This document shows positions 41,514 to 50,372 of a stretch of 63,153 nt of DNA, one piece after another. Under the pieces are notes generated by a model. It was not told where the DNA came from and searched no databases. It saw only the letters and a program-made list of their open reading frames with translations. Origin of the DNA: Bacteroidia bacterium (GTDB lineage: Bacteria; Bacteroidota; Bacteroidia; Bacteroidales; Prolixibacteraceae); NCBI GenBank assembly GCA_026391315.1, contig JAPLDT010000095.1, positions 1 through 63,153 on the forward strand. Reading direction: 5' to 3'. The translations under genes and the position numbers were made by a program. The first letter of the stretch is position 1, and each line of letters starts with the position of its first letter.

Positions 41514-41609
41514 GGAGAAGTTTAAATTTGTTTGAAATGTTTATGATGTTTAAAATGTTTGAAGGGTTATTGCTCTCAGGACATTTGCTCCCTGAGCTGC
41601 ACTGCCCCG

Positions 41610-41646
41610 AGAACAAATCAATTTGTGTCCATTTGTGTAATTTGTG
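41610..41646. repeat. TTTGTGTCCATTTGTG repeat
   Basis: A copy of the GxxExxY-unit terminal repeat (reverse orientation, ending TTTGTGGTAAGG). The rest of the 41514-41707 gap is TTTGAAATG / CATTTCAAAC repeats. Confidence 0.65.
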
Positions 41647-41707
41647 GTAAGGGCTGGATTTAACATTTCAAACTTTCCAAACCCTTCAAACATTTCAAAC
41701 AATTTAT

Positions 41708-42313
41708 CTATGGTTTGATGATATGCCCAGTCTTCGCCATCGTCTCCGTGAGCGTAAACATGTTTGAAATCTTTCCAACCGCCAGTTTAGCCCTGATGTC
41801 GTAAAAATCGACACAGGTACCGCAAATCAGAATCTCGACGCCGCTCTCTTCCAAAGCCAGAAGTGCGCTGCTCACACCCGAATCCACGGTAGTAAGTTTT
41901 ACGCCGGCATTGTAAAAAAGCAGATGGGTCGGCAATACCGGCTGCTCGATCAGGGCATTCAAAAATCCCTTCATCAGGATTGCCCCAAGCTGAGGATCCC
42001 CCTCTCCCATCTTGTCGCTGCTCACCACAACTACGTAAGAAGAGGAACAAATCCCCGGATCGATGCTGCACGAACCGGAAGCTTCGCCTGCTTCATCTGG
42101 CTGGTTCACTACCGTGATGTGGAAGATGCCATCGGTTTCATTTCCAGTCGGAGACAACGACTGATCTTTCAGATAGGTGAGAATATTCTGAAAGGCCGTC
42201 TGGTTGTCACATTCAATCTTCAGCGTCTCTCCTGGCAGGCAATTTTTGAGCGCCGTCCGGGTCAATATCAACGGTTGCGGACAGAGCAACCCTTTGCCAT
42301 CTACTATTTGCAT
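41708..42313 (-). CDS. yedF: YedF-like selenium metabolism sulfurtransferase
   Basis: A 201-residue protein with a TusA-like N-terminal domain (GKGLLCPQPL, catalytic Cys11 in CPxP) and a C-terminal DsrE-like half holding Cys164 and Cys167 (LICGTCVDFYDI). This two-domain form is the selenium-metabolism YedF type that co-occurs with selD. It probably passes a persulfide or perselenide. An additional Cys-rich linker (SGSCSIDPGIC) lies near 80-90. It sits in the selenium cluster between mnmH and the desulfurase-like gene; the separations are repeat-filled (about 360 and 195 bp), so transcription as one operon is uncertain. Confidence 0.88.
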   Translation of the reverse strand: MQIVDGKGLLCPQPLILTRTALKNCLPGETLKIECDNQTAFQNILTYLKDQSLSPTGNETDGIFHITVVNQPDEAGEASGSCSIDPGICSSSYVVVVSSDKMGEGDPQLGAILMKGFLNALIEQPVLPTHLLFYNAGVKLTTVDSGVSSALLALEESGVEILICGTCVDFYDIRAKLAVGKISNMFTLTETMAKTGHIIKP

Positions 42314-42372
42314 TTTATCTATATTTTGCTTTAACTATTTCAACATTTATTTGAGTTCCACTGGTTCTTCTA

Positions 42373-42630
42373 CCCTTCGACAAGCTCAGGGACCACTTCG
42401 CACAGGGATCGGTCTCACCTTCCCATTTTCTCATCTTCTCCGTTCAACCCCCTCGACCCTTCGACAAGCTCAGGGACCGGTGATACTGTGATTCAATCTG
42501 GCCCTTCGACAGGCTCAGGGAACAGAAGCATAGCGTTAGGTAACCGTCAGCAATTTGCTCCCTGAGCTTGTCGAAGGGCTGTCTCTCCAACAACATGAAA
42601 ACGACATCGGTCCCTGAGCCTGTCGAAGGG
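42373..42630. repeat. Five CCCTTCGACAAGCTCAGGG palindromes in 260 bp
   Basis: Copies at 42373-42391, 42457-42475, 42502-42520 (CCCTTCGACA orientation), and 42560-42578, 42612-42630 (inverted). The family is shared with 13872-13936. CATTTCAAACCCTTCAAAC repeats follow up to the mnmH stop at 42671. No gene is seen in 42314-42670. Confidence 0.85.
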
Positions 42631-42670
42631 TCAACATTTCAAACCCTTCAAACATTTCAAACCCTTCAAA

Positions 42671-43699
42671 CTATTCAAACCTTATCTCCCGATCAGCAAA
42701 CTCCGCCAGCCCGGGAGCTACTAATTCAGGAGAGTAAGATTTTGGAACGAACTGTATCATCTTCGTATTGCGACGTGCCATGCTGAAATCGTAAGTCTTG
42801 TCGTAATAGGCGAGGGTAATCTCAGTCACTTTCCGGTAATCGCCGGCCTTAAGCGCTTCAAGCGTCTCATGGGTATCCTTCCCTCCTAACCTTTTGCTGA
42901 TATTTTCGACACTTCGTTGCAGTTGTTCAAGTGGAAAACCGGCGTAATCGCGCAACAATCTTTCGATTCGTTCCTCGGTGGGCGGATCGATGCGTATGGT
43001 CTGACAGCAGTTCATCTGCGAGAAAAGTTCGTTGAGGATGCTCACTCTTCCGATGGCCTGACTCTCCCCTTCCACCCAGATGGGTTTGAAAAGATCGAAT
43101 TCAGTGATCTTTTCAAAGATGAAATTGGTAAACTGCTCGGTGGTTGGTTGCGGTGGCTGACCAATCCCGCCAAAGCTCGATCCCCGGTGGTTGGCCAGTC
43201 CTTCCAGATCCAAAACCTGATGTCCGAGGAGCTCTAGCTGATGGAGTACTTCCGTCTTACCAGATCCGGTAGGTCCGCTGAGCATGATTAGTTTCAAACC
43301 ATTGCTGATAAGCTCCCTGCAATGGGTGCGGTATGCTTTGTATCCCCCCTCCAGCAGATACACCTCCCTCCCGGCTGTCTGCAGCAACCAGGCCATGCTG
43401 TTACTCCGCATGCCGCCACGCCAGCAATAAAGATAAAGGGACCCCTGGAGCTTTCTGGCCTGCAGGACAAATTTTTTCAGCTTTGGACCGACAAACTCCA
43501 ACCCTTTCAGAATGGCCGGCTCCTTGCCCTGTTGTTTGTAAAGGGTACCTACAACGACCCGCTCCTCATCAGTGAACAGCGGGAAAGAGATGGCATTCGG
43601 CAAATGACCCTCAGCAAATTCAGCAGGCGTGCGAATATCCAGCACCACCTGCCCCTTCATCCTGCCAATAAACTCATCTGCTTTCAATGTCGCCATCAT
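42671..43699 (-). CDS. mnmH: tRNA 2-selenouridine synthase
   Basis: A 342-residue protein from the ATG at 43699; an ATG at 43744 would add 15 non-conserved residues. It has an N-terminal rhodanese-like domain with catalytic Cys92 in LYCWRGGMRS, and a P-loop domain with GPTGSGKT at 142-149. It replaces the wobble 2-thiouridine sulfur of tRNAs by selenium using selenophosphate from SelD, through a geranylated intermediate (established for the family). It begins the minus-strand selenium cluster. Length agrees with characterised MnmH (about 360). Confidence 0.92.
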   Translation of the reverse strand: MMATLKADEFIGRMKGQVVLDIRTPAEFAEGHLPNAISFPLFTDEERVVVGTLYKQQGKEPAILKGLEFVGPKLKKFVLQARKLQGSLYLYCWRGGMRSNSMAWLLQTAGREVYLLEGGYKAYRTHCRELISNGLKLIMLSGPTGSGKTEVLHQLELLGHQVLDLEGLANHRGSSFGGIGQPPQPTTEQFTNFIFEKITEFDLFKPIWVEGESQAIGRVSILNELFSQMNCCQTIRIDPPTEERIERLLRDYAGFPLEQLQRSVENISKRLGGKDTHETLEALKAGDYRKVTEITLAYYDKTYDFSMARRNTKMIQFVPKSYSPELVAPGLAEFADREIRFE

Positions 43700-43811
43700 T
43701 CGTGAATTATCAGGCAAATTTACGCCAAATTGAGCAGAACGCAATTGATGTCCAGAGACAAATCGAAAATGACTCTTAATGCAGAGCTCAATTTTCAGAT
43801 AGCGGTCCCTT

Positions 43812-43917
43812 CCGTCTGATATAAGAATTGGTCAATAATTAAAACAAGCTCGCAGACGGTTTGCTATTCACAATCCTCAACCCAGGGTACCGCTCCTTCG
43901 TCGCTTTACCCCGGGTT
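43812..43917. repeat. Composite palindromic element, third copy, reversed
   Basis: CCGTCTG/CAGACGG hairpin (43812-43859), then AACCCAGGGTA/TACCCCGGGTT hairpin (43879-43917) whose loop (CGCTCCTTCGTCGCTT) is the reverse complement of the loop at 5131-5149. This is the two-module element of 4892-5227 in the other orientation. A TTAACCACTTCGTGGTAA hairpin follows. Confidence 0.75.
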
Positions 43918-43993
43918 ATTCATATTTAACCACTTCGTGGTAAAAAACACTCTTCATTTGTGTGCGGTAAGAGATGGTTTTATAGTAGTTTTT

Positions 43994-44022
43994 AATTTGT
44001 GTTCATTTGTGCAATTTGTGGT
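43994..44022. repeat. TTTGTGTTCATTTGTG repeat
   Basis: A copy in reverse orientation of the GxxExxY-unit terminal repeat (ends TTTGTGGTA). It lies about 100 bp upstream of the membrane protein start. Confidence 0.7.
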
Positions 44023-44088
44023 AGGGACTGGGTTAATCTGAGTAATCCATTTTGAAATCCGAGTAATCCAAATCCGAAATTCTTTTAC

Positions 44089-44096
44089 TAGCTTTG
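44089..44096 (+). promoter_or_regulatory. Possible -7 promoter element TAGCTTTG
   Basis: Matches TAnnTTTG 33 bp before the ATG at 44129. A TTG at the right distance upstream is not evident, so this is weak. Confidence 0.35.
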
Positions 44097-44128
44097 GACT
44101 ATCCTACAACTACTATTTACTCATTATC

Positions 44129-45409
44129 ATGAAGAAAAATCAACTCATTCTCTCCATTCTCCTGGTGGGAATCGCATTTGGCACAGCCTGGGCCATCCGG
44201 GGGCAATTCGGTCACGAACCCGGCGCCGCGTTCGCAGGAATCATCGGTGTCACCGCTCTGCTTCTCGTCGCCCGTCGCGAGGATTGGTACAACAAAATGC
44301 TCCCCATCATCGCCGCCGGGGCCATCGGCTGGGGCACAACCGGCATGATCAGCTATGGCATGGTGGTCGGCTACTGCAGAGCCGAAGACCTGCTCAATTC
44401 GACCTACGGCTTTCTATCCCTTTTTGTCATCGGGGGACTCTTCGGATTGATCGGTGGCGGACTCGTTGGCCTATCGCTAAATTCAACCTCAACCAACCGG
44501 GTAAGATGGTCCTCTTTGGTAGCCGAAATGGCGGCCGGCGGACTGATTGGTTATTACTTTCTGATCGAGCAGGCTGAATTACTTATGACCCCTCCAAGGT
44601 CGGAAGCCTGGGCAATCTGTTTGGGAGCCGGTGCCGCCATGGTGTGGCACATGGTTCGAAATGGGTTTACACCGGCTCTTCGCGTTGCTTTTTATGCCAT
44701 GCTGGGGGCGGGATTCGGATTCTCTTTCGGGAATCTTTTGCAAACTACCGGCAATGTCCTTCAACTGCATTTTAACATGTGGAATGTGATGGAATACAAC
44801 ATCGGATTCTGGGGTGGATCCGGGATGGCCTATGGAGTTTTTAGCTCAACATGGCCTTCAGAAGCCGAGTCTCCAAAGAAGTATGAAAGCAATCTCTCTT
44901 TGATGGTAATCCTGCTGATCGTTCCGCTGCTGGTCTGGAAAGATGCTTTCCTGGTAAGCGACCTGATGAAAAGCAATTTTATACAAAATGATGCATCCAA
45001 AGCGTTGTTTCTCACATTGCTGACCTTCGCGATTCTGGTGGCTATGAACCTGATCGTCAGACTTAAATTGATAGGAAAAACAAGCTTTGGCCGTAGCGAA
45101 GTGATGACGCTGTTTCTCGTTCTCTTCAGCACTTACATCGTTTGGAGTTACCTGATCACTGGCCTGTTTATGGGCAATTTCAGGAGCGAACAGCCCTTGT
45201 ATGTGCTCAACCTCATCGCCTTCCTCATCCTAATAAGAAAATCGAAATCTCCTTTTAAAGGTATCCTGGTAAGAAAATTCTATCCCAAAGACCGCTGGGA
45301 GCTCTATTTTGGCCTGACGCTCGCAATAATTCTTTTATTACCATTAATTTCACAACTTATGCATGGCGGAATTCCCAATGCCAACATGCGATTTCCAATA
45401 CAACCATGA
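44129..45409 (+). CDS. Polytopic membrane protein, function unknown
   Basis: A 426-residue protein with about ten transmembrane segments (for example LILSILLVGIAFGTAWAIRG at 6-25, AAFAGIIGVTALLLVAR, GYFIGG-type glycine-rich helices, and LALAIILLLPLISQL-like near the C-terminus). Conserved-looking polar spots are RGQFGHEPG (24-32) and EMAAGG. I do not recognise a transporter family. It is followed after 19 bp by an SMP-30 lactonase-like gene, so an operon for uptake or export of a sugar acid or lactone is possible but unproven. The start ATG at 44129 fits a signal-anchor. Confidence 0.7.
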   Translation: MKKNQLILSILLVGIAFGTAWAIRGQFGHEPGAAFAGIIGVTALLLVARREDWYNKMLPIIAAGAIGWGTTGMISYGMVVGYCRAEDLLNSTYGFLSLFVIGGLFGLIGGGLVGLSLNSTSTNRVRWSSLVAEMAAGGLIGYYFLIEQAELLMTPPRSEAWAICLGAGAAMVWHMVRNGFTPALRVAFYAMLGAGFGFSFGNLLQTTGNVLQLHFNMWNVMEYNIGFWGGSGMAYGVFSSTWPSEAESPKKYESNLSLMVILLIVPLLVWKDAFLVSDLMKSNFIQNDASKALFLTLLTFAILVAMNLIVRLKLIGKTSFGRSEVMTLFLVLFSTYIVWSYLITGLFMGNFRSEQPLYVLNLIAFLILIRKSKSPFKGILVRKFYPKDRWELYFGLTLAIILLLPLISQLMHGGIPNANMRFPIQP

Positions 45410-45428
45410 AAAAATAAATAATAAACAA

Positions 45429-46319
45429 ATGAAAAAAATCCTCCTCCTGCTTCTGGTGACCGGCACACTTTCTGCCAAGGCTATTGATCCTGATCCCAGC
45501 CAAAAATTAATTGCCAAAGGCGAAAAAATTACCAAAGCAGGGGGTGGATATATTTTCACCGAAGGACCCTCGGTAGCTCCCGACGGCAGGGTGTTCTTCA
45601 CCGACCAGCCCAACGACAAGATTGAGGTTTGGAGCGAGGGAGGATCCATTACCACCTTTATGCAGGGGTGCGAAAGATCCAACGGTACCTACTTCAACAA
45701 AAAGGGAGAGCTGGTGGCCTGCGCTGATCTGCACAATCGGCTGATTGCTTTCTCAATGGAAAAACGACCAAGAATATTGGCAGAGTCATTCAACGGCAAC
45801 CATTTAAACGGTCCAAACGACCTTTGGATCGCCCCTAACGGAGGAATTTACTTCTCCGATCCATACTACTTCAGGGAATACTGGGAGGCTGGCCACAAAG
45901 AGCTGCAGGATCTGCGCGGGGTATATTACCTGAGTCCGGAAGGAAAGGTAACAAGGGTCATCGGCGATTACAAACAACCCAACGGACTGATTGGTACTCC
46001 GGATGGCAAAATACTCTATGTGAGCGATATCAACGACAGGAAAATTTGGAAATATTCCATCAACAAAGACGGATCACTGGGTTCGAAAACCCTGTTTGCA
46101 CCGGAAGGATCGGATGGGATGACCATCGACAACAAAGGCAATGTTTACCTCACCAACAAATCCATTTCGGTCTATTCCCGGAAGGGAGAACACATCGGAA
46201 GAATTGAGGTTCCCGAGCAGCCCTCCAACATCTGCTTCGGAGGAAAAAAGAGAAACATTCTATTTGTGACTGCCCGTACTTCTGTTTATACTCTCAGGAT
46301 GAAAGTGAGAGGAGAGTAA
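45429..46319 (+). CDS. Exported SMP-30/gluconolactonase-like protein
   Basis: A 296-residue protein from the ATG at 45429, which opens a signal peptide (MKKILLLLLVTGTLSAKA); the longer frame reads back into the upstream gene. It has the six-bladed SMP-30/gluconolactonase propeller with metal-site motifs FTEGPSVAPDGRVFFTD (Glu near 44), HLNGPNDLWIAPNG (Asn near 141) and YVSDINDRKIW. It would hydrolyse a sugar lactone with a divalent metal in the periplasm. It is linked to the membrane protein gene 19 bp upstream. A weak AATGAAA/TTTCATT hairpin (46318-46339) follows. Confidence 0.85.
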   Translation: MKKILLLLLVTGTLSAKAIDPDPSQKLIAKGEKITKAGGGYIFTEGPSVAPDGRVFFTDQPNDKIEVWSEGGSITTFMQGCERSNGTYFNKKGELVACADLHNRLIAFSMEKRPRILAESFNGNHLNGPNDLWIAPNGGIYFSDPYYFREYWEAGHKELQDLRGVYYLSPEGKVTRVIGDYKQPNGLIGTPDGKILYVSDINDRKIWKYSINKDGSLGSKTLFAPEGSDGMTIDNKGNVYLTNKSISVYSRKGEHIGRIEVPEQPSNICFGGKKRNILFVTARTSVYTLRMKVRGE

Positions 46320-46433
46320 TGAAATGTTTTCGTTTCATTGGCAGGCCATTGTACCGGTTAAAATGGTGACACCGGCAACTATCTCAAATATAACCACATT
46401 TCTAAATGATTGTTCAAAGGAGGCTTTCGAATC

Positions 46434-47444
46434 TCAGACATTCAAACGATGAGCTATGGCCGAATAGGCCAATAATCTTTCGACCGTTGTCTCCGGGGTT
46501 ATTTCGCAACCCGCCGAAACAATTCCTCTCCCATTGGTGCCTTTAAAACAAGATTGAACACTGGCCTCAACCTGGGCTAGCGTTCCGTTCTGTATTACCG
46601 AAACAGGATCGGTATTCCCGGCGAAAACCTGATTAGCTGACAACAGTGGCAAAAATTTCTCCATCGATCCAACCAAATGGTCAACATCAACAATGTCAGC
46701 TCCTGTTAAGATCATATCGGGCAGGATGGCAGTGGTATTTCCGCATATATGCAATTTTACTTTTGCCCCGAGTGAATGGGCATGGTCGACTAGGGTCTTT
46801 TCAAAAGGGAATACGTATTCTATATAAAGATCCGGTGAGATCAGCGAGCAAACCGCGTCCCCAATGCCAATACAGTGGGCACCTGCCTTGATTTGTGCTT
46901 CCACAAAAATCAGGGCACTCTCTGTAATAATTTCCAGGGCCTTCTTCAGCGCTTCGGGATATTCATAAAAATCGAGGAAGGCAGCGGAAAGGTCCCTCAA
47001 ATCACAATATTCGGCCAGGGGACCTTCCACCCAACCACAGATAAACTGGGAATCTCCGACCAGTTTCTTAAAGTATCTTATTTCATCAATCCTGGATATC
47101 AGCCGTGAATGATCGTTTACTTTGAGTGTCTTTATTTTATCAATATCCTGAATATCATTGACCAACAAAGATTCCACAACGGGAAGTGAGTTCAGGGGAT
47201 AATTGATTCGGGTGCCAAAGGAGGCTGCTTCGGCATAGGGGTCAGACATCACATTGACCCAATCGTAAGAAAAATCAGTGGCACACCGGAGGTTGGCGCC
47301 ACATTTATCCTGATAATTCAGACAAAAATCACGATAGTTCACCCCTGAATATTTTGCGGCGAACCGCATCAGGATGGGATGAAAAGGTGGGCGATCGACC
47401 GCGCGCCCTTCCAAAAAATCAATTGTCCGCTGCAAACCGTTCAT
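46434..47444 (-). CDS. MtaA/CmuA-like URO-D-fold methyltransferase
   Basis: A 336-residue URO-D-fold protein that keeps the zinc-ligand pattern of corrinoid methyltransferases: His and Cys in KLHICGNT (about 236-243) and a later Cys in VSAGCEI (about 311). In MtaA/MtbA-type enzymes this zinc activates a thiol for methyl transfer. PPFHPILMRFAAKYSG starts the domain. No corrinoid protein gene is near, and the acceptor is unknown. It is distinct from the other URO-D-like protein (30547-31989), which lacks the motif. It lies on the minus strand with no close partner. Confidence 0.8.
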   Translation of the reverse strand: MNGLQRTIDFLEGRAVDRPPFHPILMRFAAKYSGVNYRDFCLNYQDKCGANLRCATDFSYDWVNVMSDPYAEAASFGTRINYPLNSLPVVESLLVNDIQDIDKIKTLKVNDHSRLISRIDEIRYFKKLVGDSQFICGWVEGPLAEYCDLRDLSAAFLDFYEYPEALKKALEIITESALIFVEAQIKAGAHCIGIGDAVCSLISPDLYIEYVFPFEKTLVDHAHSLGAKVKLHICGNTTAILPDMILTGADIVDVDHLVGSMEKFLPLLSANQVFAGNTDPVSVIQNGTLAQVEASVQSCFKGTNGRGIVSAGCEITPETTVERLLAYSAIAHRLNV

Positions 47445-47455
47445 AATTAAAGTTG

Positions 47456-47553
47456 TTTGAAGGGTTTGAAAAGTTTAAAAGGTTTGAAATGTTAACTCAG
47501 TTCGAGTCCGAAAAGATCCAGGGAACCCTTCAAACATTTCAAACCCTTTAAAC
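47456..47553. repeat. Inverted TTTGAAGGG / CCCTTCAAA repeats
   Basis: TTTGAAGGGTTTGAAAAG (47457-47474) faces AACCCTTCAAACATTTCAAA (about 47524-47543), filling the gap between the methyltransferase-like gene and the isomerase. The paired form could make a weak terminator hairpin. Confidence 0.6.
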
Positions 47554-47561
47554 TTCATAAA

Positions 47562-48434
47562 CTATTTCACGTAAGCCGCTGTGGCTAAAAAGTCGTAACT
47601 CTTCTGAACACTGACAAGTGGTTCAAAATTGTAACGCTCTACCTCAACGAAATAATCCTTGATTCCAATAGAATAACCCGTTTCAAAGATGGTTTTGAAA
47701 TCAAGCAATCCACTTTCGCCAATCTCTTTTTCGTCTTTGATATGAAGCAGTTGGAAACGGTTCGGATATTTTTTCATGTACTCGACAGGAGAGCATCCAC
47801 CTTTCATCACCCAGTAGACATCCATCTCAAAAGCAACTTTTTTGGGATCCGTGTTCTCGAGCATGAAATCGAAGATCACTTTATCTTCAATTTTGGTAAA
47901 CTCATGGTTGTGGTTATGCCAGCCGAACTGCATGCCGGAGGCAGCTGTTAATTCACCGACGGCATTGAAATAATCCATTTGGATTTTCAAATCATCCAGC
48001 TTATCAGGCCATTTCAGGCCTCCTGGTTTGATCATAAATTTCATACCGGTTTTGGCATGATCTTCAATGGCAGTTTTCCACCACTCCATGGCTACTGCAT
48101 GGGTATCTTTGGTATAGTTTGGACCTCCCAAATGACAGCTGCTGAGTTTCATTCCCAGGTCTTTTACCCTCTTGGTAAACTCGCCAGGCAACATTCCATA
48201 AATCTTCCTGTCACCGTAAGATGCAGTTTCGAGTGAATAATAACCCATATCGGCGGCCTTTTTAAGGGTTCCCACAGCGTCCTTGCCCATATCATCACGC
48301 AGGGAATAAAGCTGAAGTCCCACCCGTTTTTTCTTTGATTTTTTCGGTTCAGCGGCAGTCAAAAGATTGGCGCCTACCACACTTCCGGCAACGATCAGTG
48401 AAGTCGTTTTAAAGAAATCCCTTCTGTTTGTCAT
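47562..48434 (-). CDS. Tat-exported sugar phosphate isomerase/epimerase-like protein
   Basis: A 290-residue AP-endonuclease-2-type TIM barrel with a Tat-type signal (MTNRRDFFKTTSLIVAG). Metal-ligand motifs of xylose-isomerase-like barrels are present: SLETASYGD, GWHNHNHEF, FEMDVYWV (Glu near 195) and LLHIKDEKEIG. It is probably a periplasmic isomerase or epimerase of a sugar or cyclitol, common next to SusCD-type loci. It is 245 bp downstream of the SusD gene on the same strand but behind a predicted terminator, so its expression may be separate. Confidence 0.85.
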   Translation of the reverse strand: MTNRRDFFKTTSLIVAGSVVGANLLTAAEPKKSKKKRVGLQLYSLRDDMGKDAVGTLKKAADMGYYSLETASYGDRKIYGMLPGEFTKRVKDLGMKLSSCHLGGPNYTKDTHAVAMEWWKTAIEDHAKTGMKFMIKPGGLKWPDKLDDLKIQMDYFNAVGELTAASGMQFGWHNHNHEFTKIEDKVIFDFMLENTDPKKVAFEMDVYWVMKGGCSPVEYMKKYPNRFQLLHIKDEKEIGESGLLDFKTIFETGYSIGIKDYFVEVERYNFEPLVSVQKSYDFLATAAYVK

Positions 48435-48501
48435 GGCTATATTAATTTTTTGAGTTTTGTTGAATGGTAAAAATAGCTTTTATTTTAATTGATAACAACA
48501 A

Positions 48502-48527
48502 AGGCCGCCTCCCTAAGGAAGCAGCCT
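48502..48527 (-). terminator. Predicted terminator after the SusCD operon
   Basis: On the minus strand AGGCTGCTTCC-TTAG-GGAGGCGGCCT (two mismatched pairs), followed by TTGTTGTTATC. It lies downstream of the SusD stop (48680) and upstream of the isomerase start. Confidence 0.55.
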
Positions 48528-48679
48528 CATTTACTAAACTTTGTTTAACCGCTCTAACAAAAAAAACTCACTACCAATAAGACTCAATTATTTCCGAAAA
48601 GTTACACTATTTTTAAAAATAGTTCAAAAATCGCAGTGACACAACAGGTTATATTTGGGAGATAAAGCGATAATATTTA

Positions 48680-50359
48680 TCAGTATGGTTTTCCAGTACC
48701 CTGAAGCAGCCACATCCTGGAATAGTTATGGTCTTTACTTTGACCTGTAGGTACAAAACCGGTTACTTCAAGTTTGGCGACTGCGGCATCATAATTGACC
48801 AGATATTTGGGATCCTGACTTGGCACCGGATACATAAAGCGCAATGGAATAGCAGCGCCATATTGTGTCACTGGTCCCGTTACCAGGGCGGGGTATCCGG
48901 TACGCCTGTAATCAAACCACGATTCAACGTTGAGAAACAATGAGATCCACTTCTGATCCATGATCCGCTCCAGTTTGTTGCTAGCGCCGGAATAACTGAC
49001 TTTTGGATTCAGGTAGTAAGCAGCAAAACTAAATCCATTGGAGCCATCTGTAATACCCCACCTGTTCAGTGAAGCCGTAATACCACTTTTGTAATGAGTT
49101 TCAGGATCAGATACCGAAAAGCCTCCCCTTTGTGCAGCTTCCGCTAATAAAAATTCAACTTCGCTATACATCATCAGGTCCATCTTAATATAAGTCTCAC
49201 TATTTGCCCTGAATCTGGAATGAAGATATGAGATGTAAGGGCTTCTTTCGGGCTGGGGAAAAGCAGGTCCTGCTCCTTTGTTGTAGACTTGGGCATCAAA
49301 CAGGGCAATATTTGCAGGCAACCCAACATAGAAGGAAGTGTCGAGTGAAGTGTTGGTTGTTGGCATGATTTTCACAGAAAAGGTCTCTCCAAACCAATTT
49401 TTAACCGTTACATCTGTCGAAGTAGCAGCATTAAAATCCCATTTGGTCTGTACAGGAATAGCCCACCGATGCAATCGCGGATCATTGTACGACTTTAATT
49501 TATCCACCATTGTTTTACATGGTTTGGTTTGATACTCCGGATTGGAAGTATTAAGCAATCCTCCCTTGGCCGAGTTATCGCCTGTTGTACCGATGTAATT
49601 CACCACCGCATTATCACTATTTGAAGCAAATGCCATGGTTGCAGCCGAATTAAATTCGGTAACAAGATCAACCCCCAGGGCGGTCATATCTGCTTTTTTA
49701 TTGATCAAACGCATGGAATACCTTAAACGGAGCGAGTTAACAAACTTCCTCCATTTGGCCGGATCTCCTCCATACATCACATCCGCACCGGCGGAAATCT
49801 TGTAATTTGATATACCTGGATCTCCAAGAATAGTTTCTGCGTTTTTTAAATCTGCAAGAACTCCTTTGTAGATATCTTTTTGATCATCATACTTCACAAA
49901 ATAGGTGCCCTCAGACGCCTTCAAACTCTCTGAGTAAGGGACATCTCCGAATAAATCGGTAATTGTCCCATAAAGGAAAGCCCTAAGCGTTAAAGAGATT
50001 GCCTCAAAAAATTTATTTTTCTCGGTGATCGATTTTTCATTGATGATCTTCACATTTCTTAAAAGATTATAATATCCCGACCAGGAAGCATTGGTCCAAA
50101 GATACTGGTTGACTTCAGGCATACCGTCATTAGTCCCCATCTGATTGTATTGCATGGCTCCGGCTACTCCTGTCTTATGATCCCCCAATGATTTGTAAGT
50201 CTTTGCAGTAGAAGTAAGAACATAAGTCAGAATATAATTGGAAGAGACATCTACAGGACTGTTTGGGCTAACATTTAACTCATTAAGATTTAGACAGGAT
50301 GTTGTCTGAAGTAACAATGTCAACGCAACAATTATCTTTACTTTTTTTATCGTTTTCAT
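48680..50359 (-). CDS. SusD/RagB-family surface lipoprotein
   Basis: A 559-residue SusD-like lipoprotein from the ATG at 50359, with signal peptide ending TTSC22 for lipidation. It shows the SusD-like_2 type: LNELNVSPNSPVD near the mature N-terminus, the TPR-like helices (WSGYYNLLRNVKIINEK), and EVEFLLAEAAQRGG (about 425-438), WFDYRRTGYP near the C-terminus. It forms the lid of the SusC pore and captures a glycan or peptide at the cell surface. It lies 13 bp downstream of the SusC gene. Confidence 0.9.
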   Translation of the reverse strand: MKTIKKVKIIVALTLLLQTTSCLNLNELNVSPNSPVDVSSNYILTYVLTSTAKTYKSLGDHKTGVAGAMQYNQMGTNDGMPEVNQYLWTNASWSGYYNLLRNVKIINEKSITEKNKFFEAISLTLRAFLYGTITDLFGDVPYSESLKASEGTYFVKYDDQKDIYKGVLADLKNAETILGDPGISNYKISAGADVMYGGDPAKWRKFVNSLRLRYSMRLINKKADMTALGVDLVTEFNSAATMAFASNSDNAVVNYIGTTGDNSAKGGLLNTSNPEYQTKPCKTMVDKLKSYNDPRLHRWAIPVQTKWDFNAATSTDVTVKNWFGETFSVKIMPTTNTSLDTSFYVGLPANIALFDAQVYNKGAGPAFPQPERSPYISYLHSRFRANSETYIKMDLMMYSEVEFLLAEAAQRGGFSVSDPETHYKSGITASLNRWGITDGSNGFSFAAYYLNPKVSYSGASNKLERIMDQKWISLFLNVESWFDYRRTGYPALVTGPVTQYGAAIPLRFMYPVPSQDPKYLVNYDAAVAKLEVTGFVPTGQSKDHNYSRMWLLQGTGKPY

Positions 50360-50372
50360 AGTAAATCTCCTT

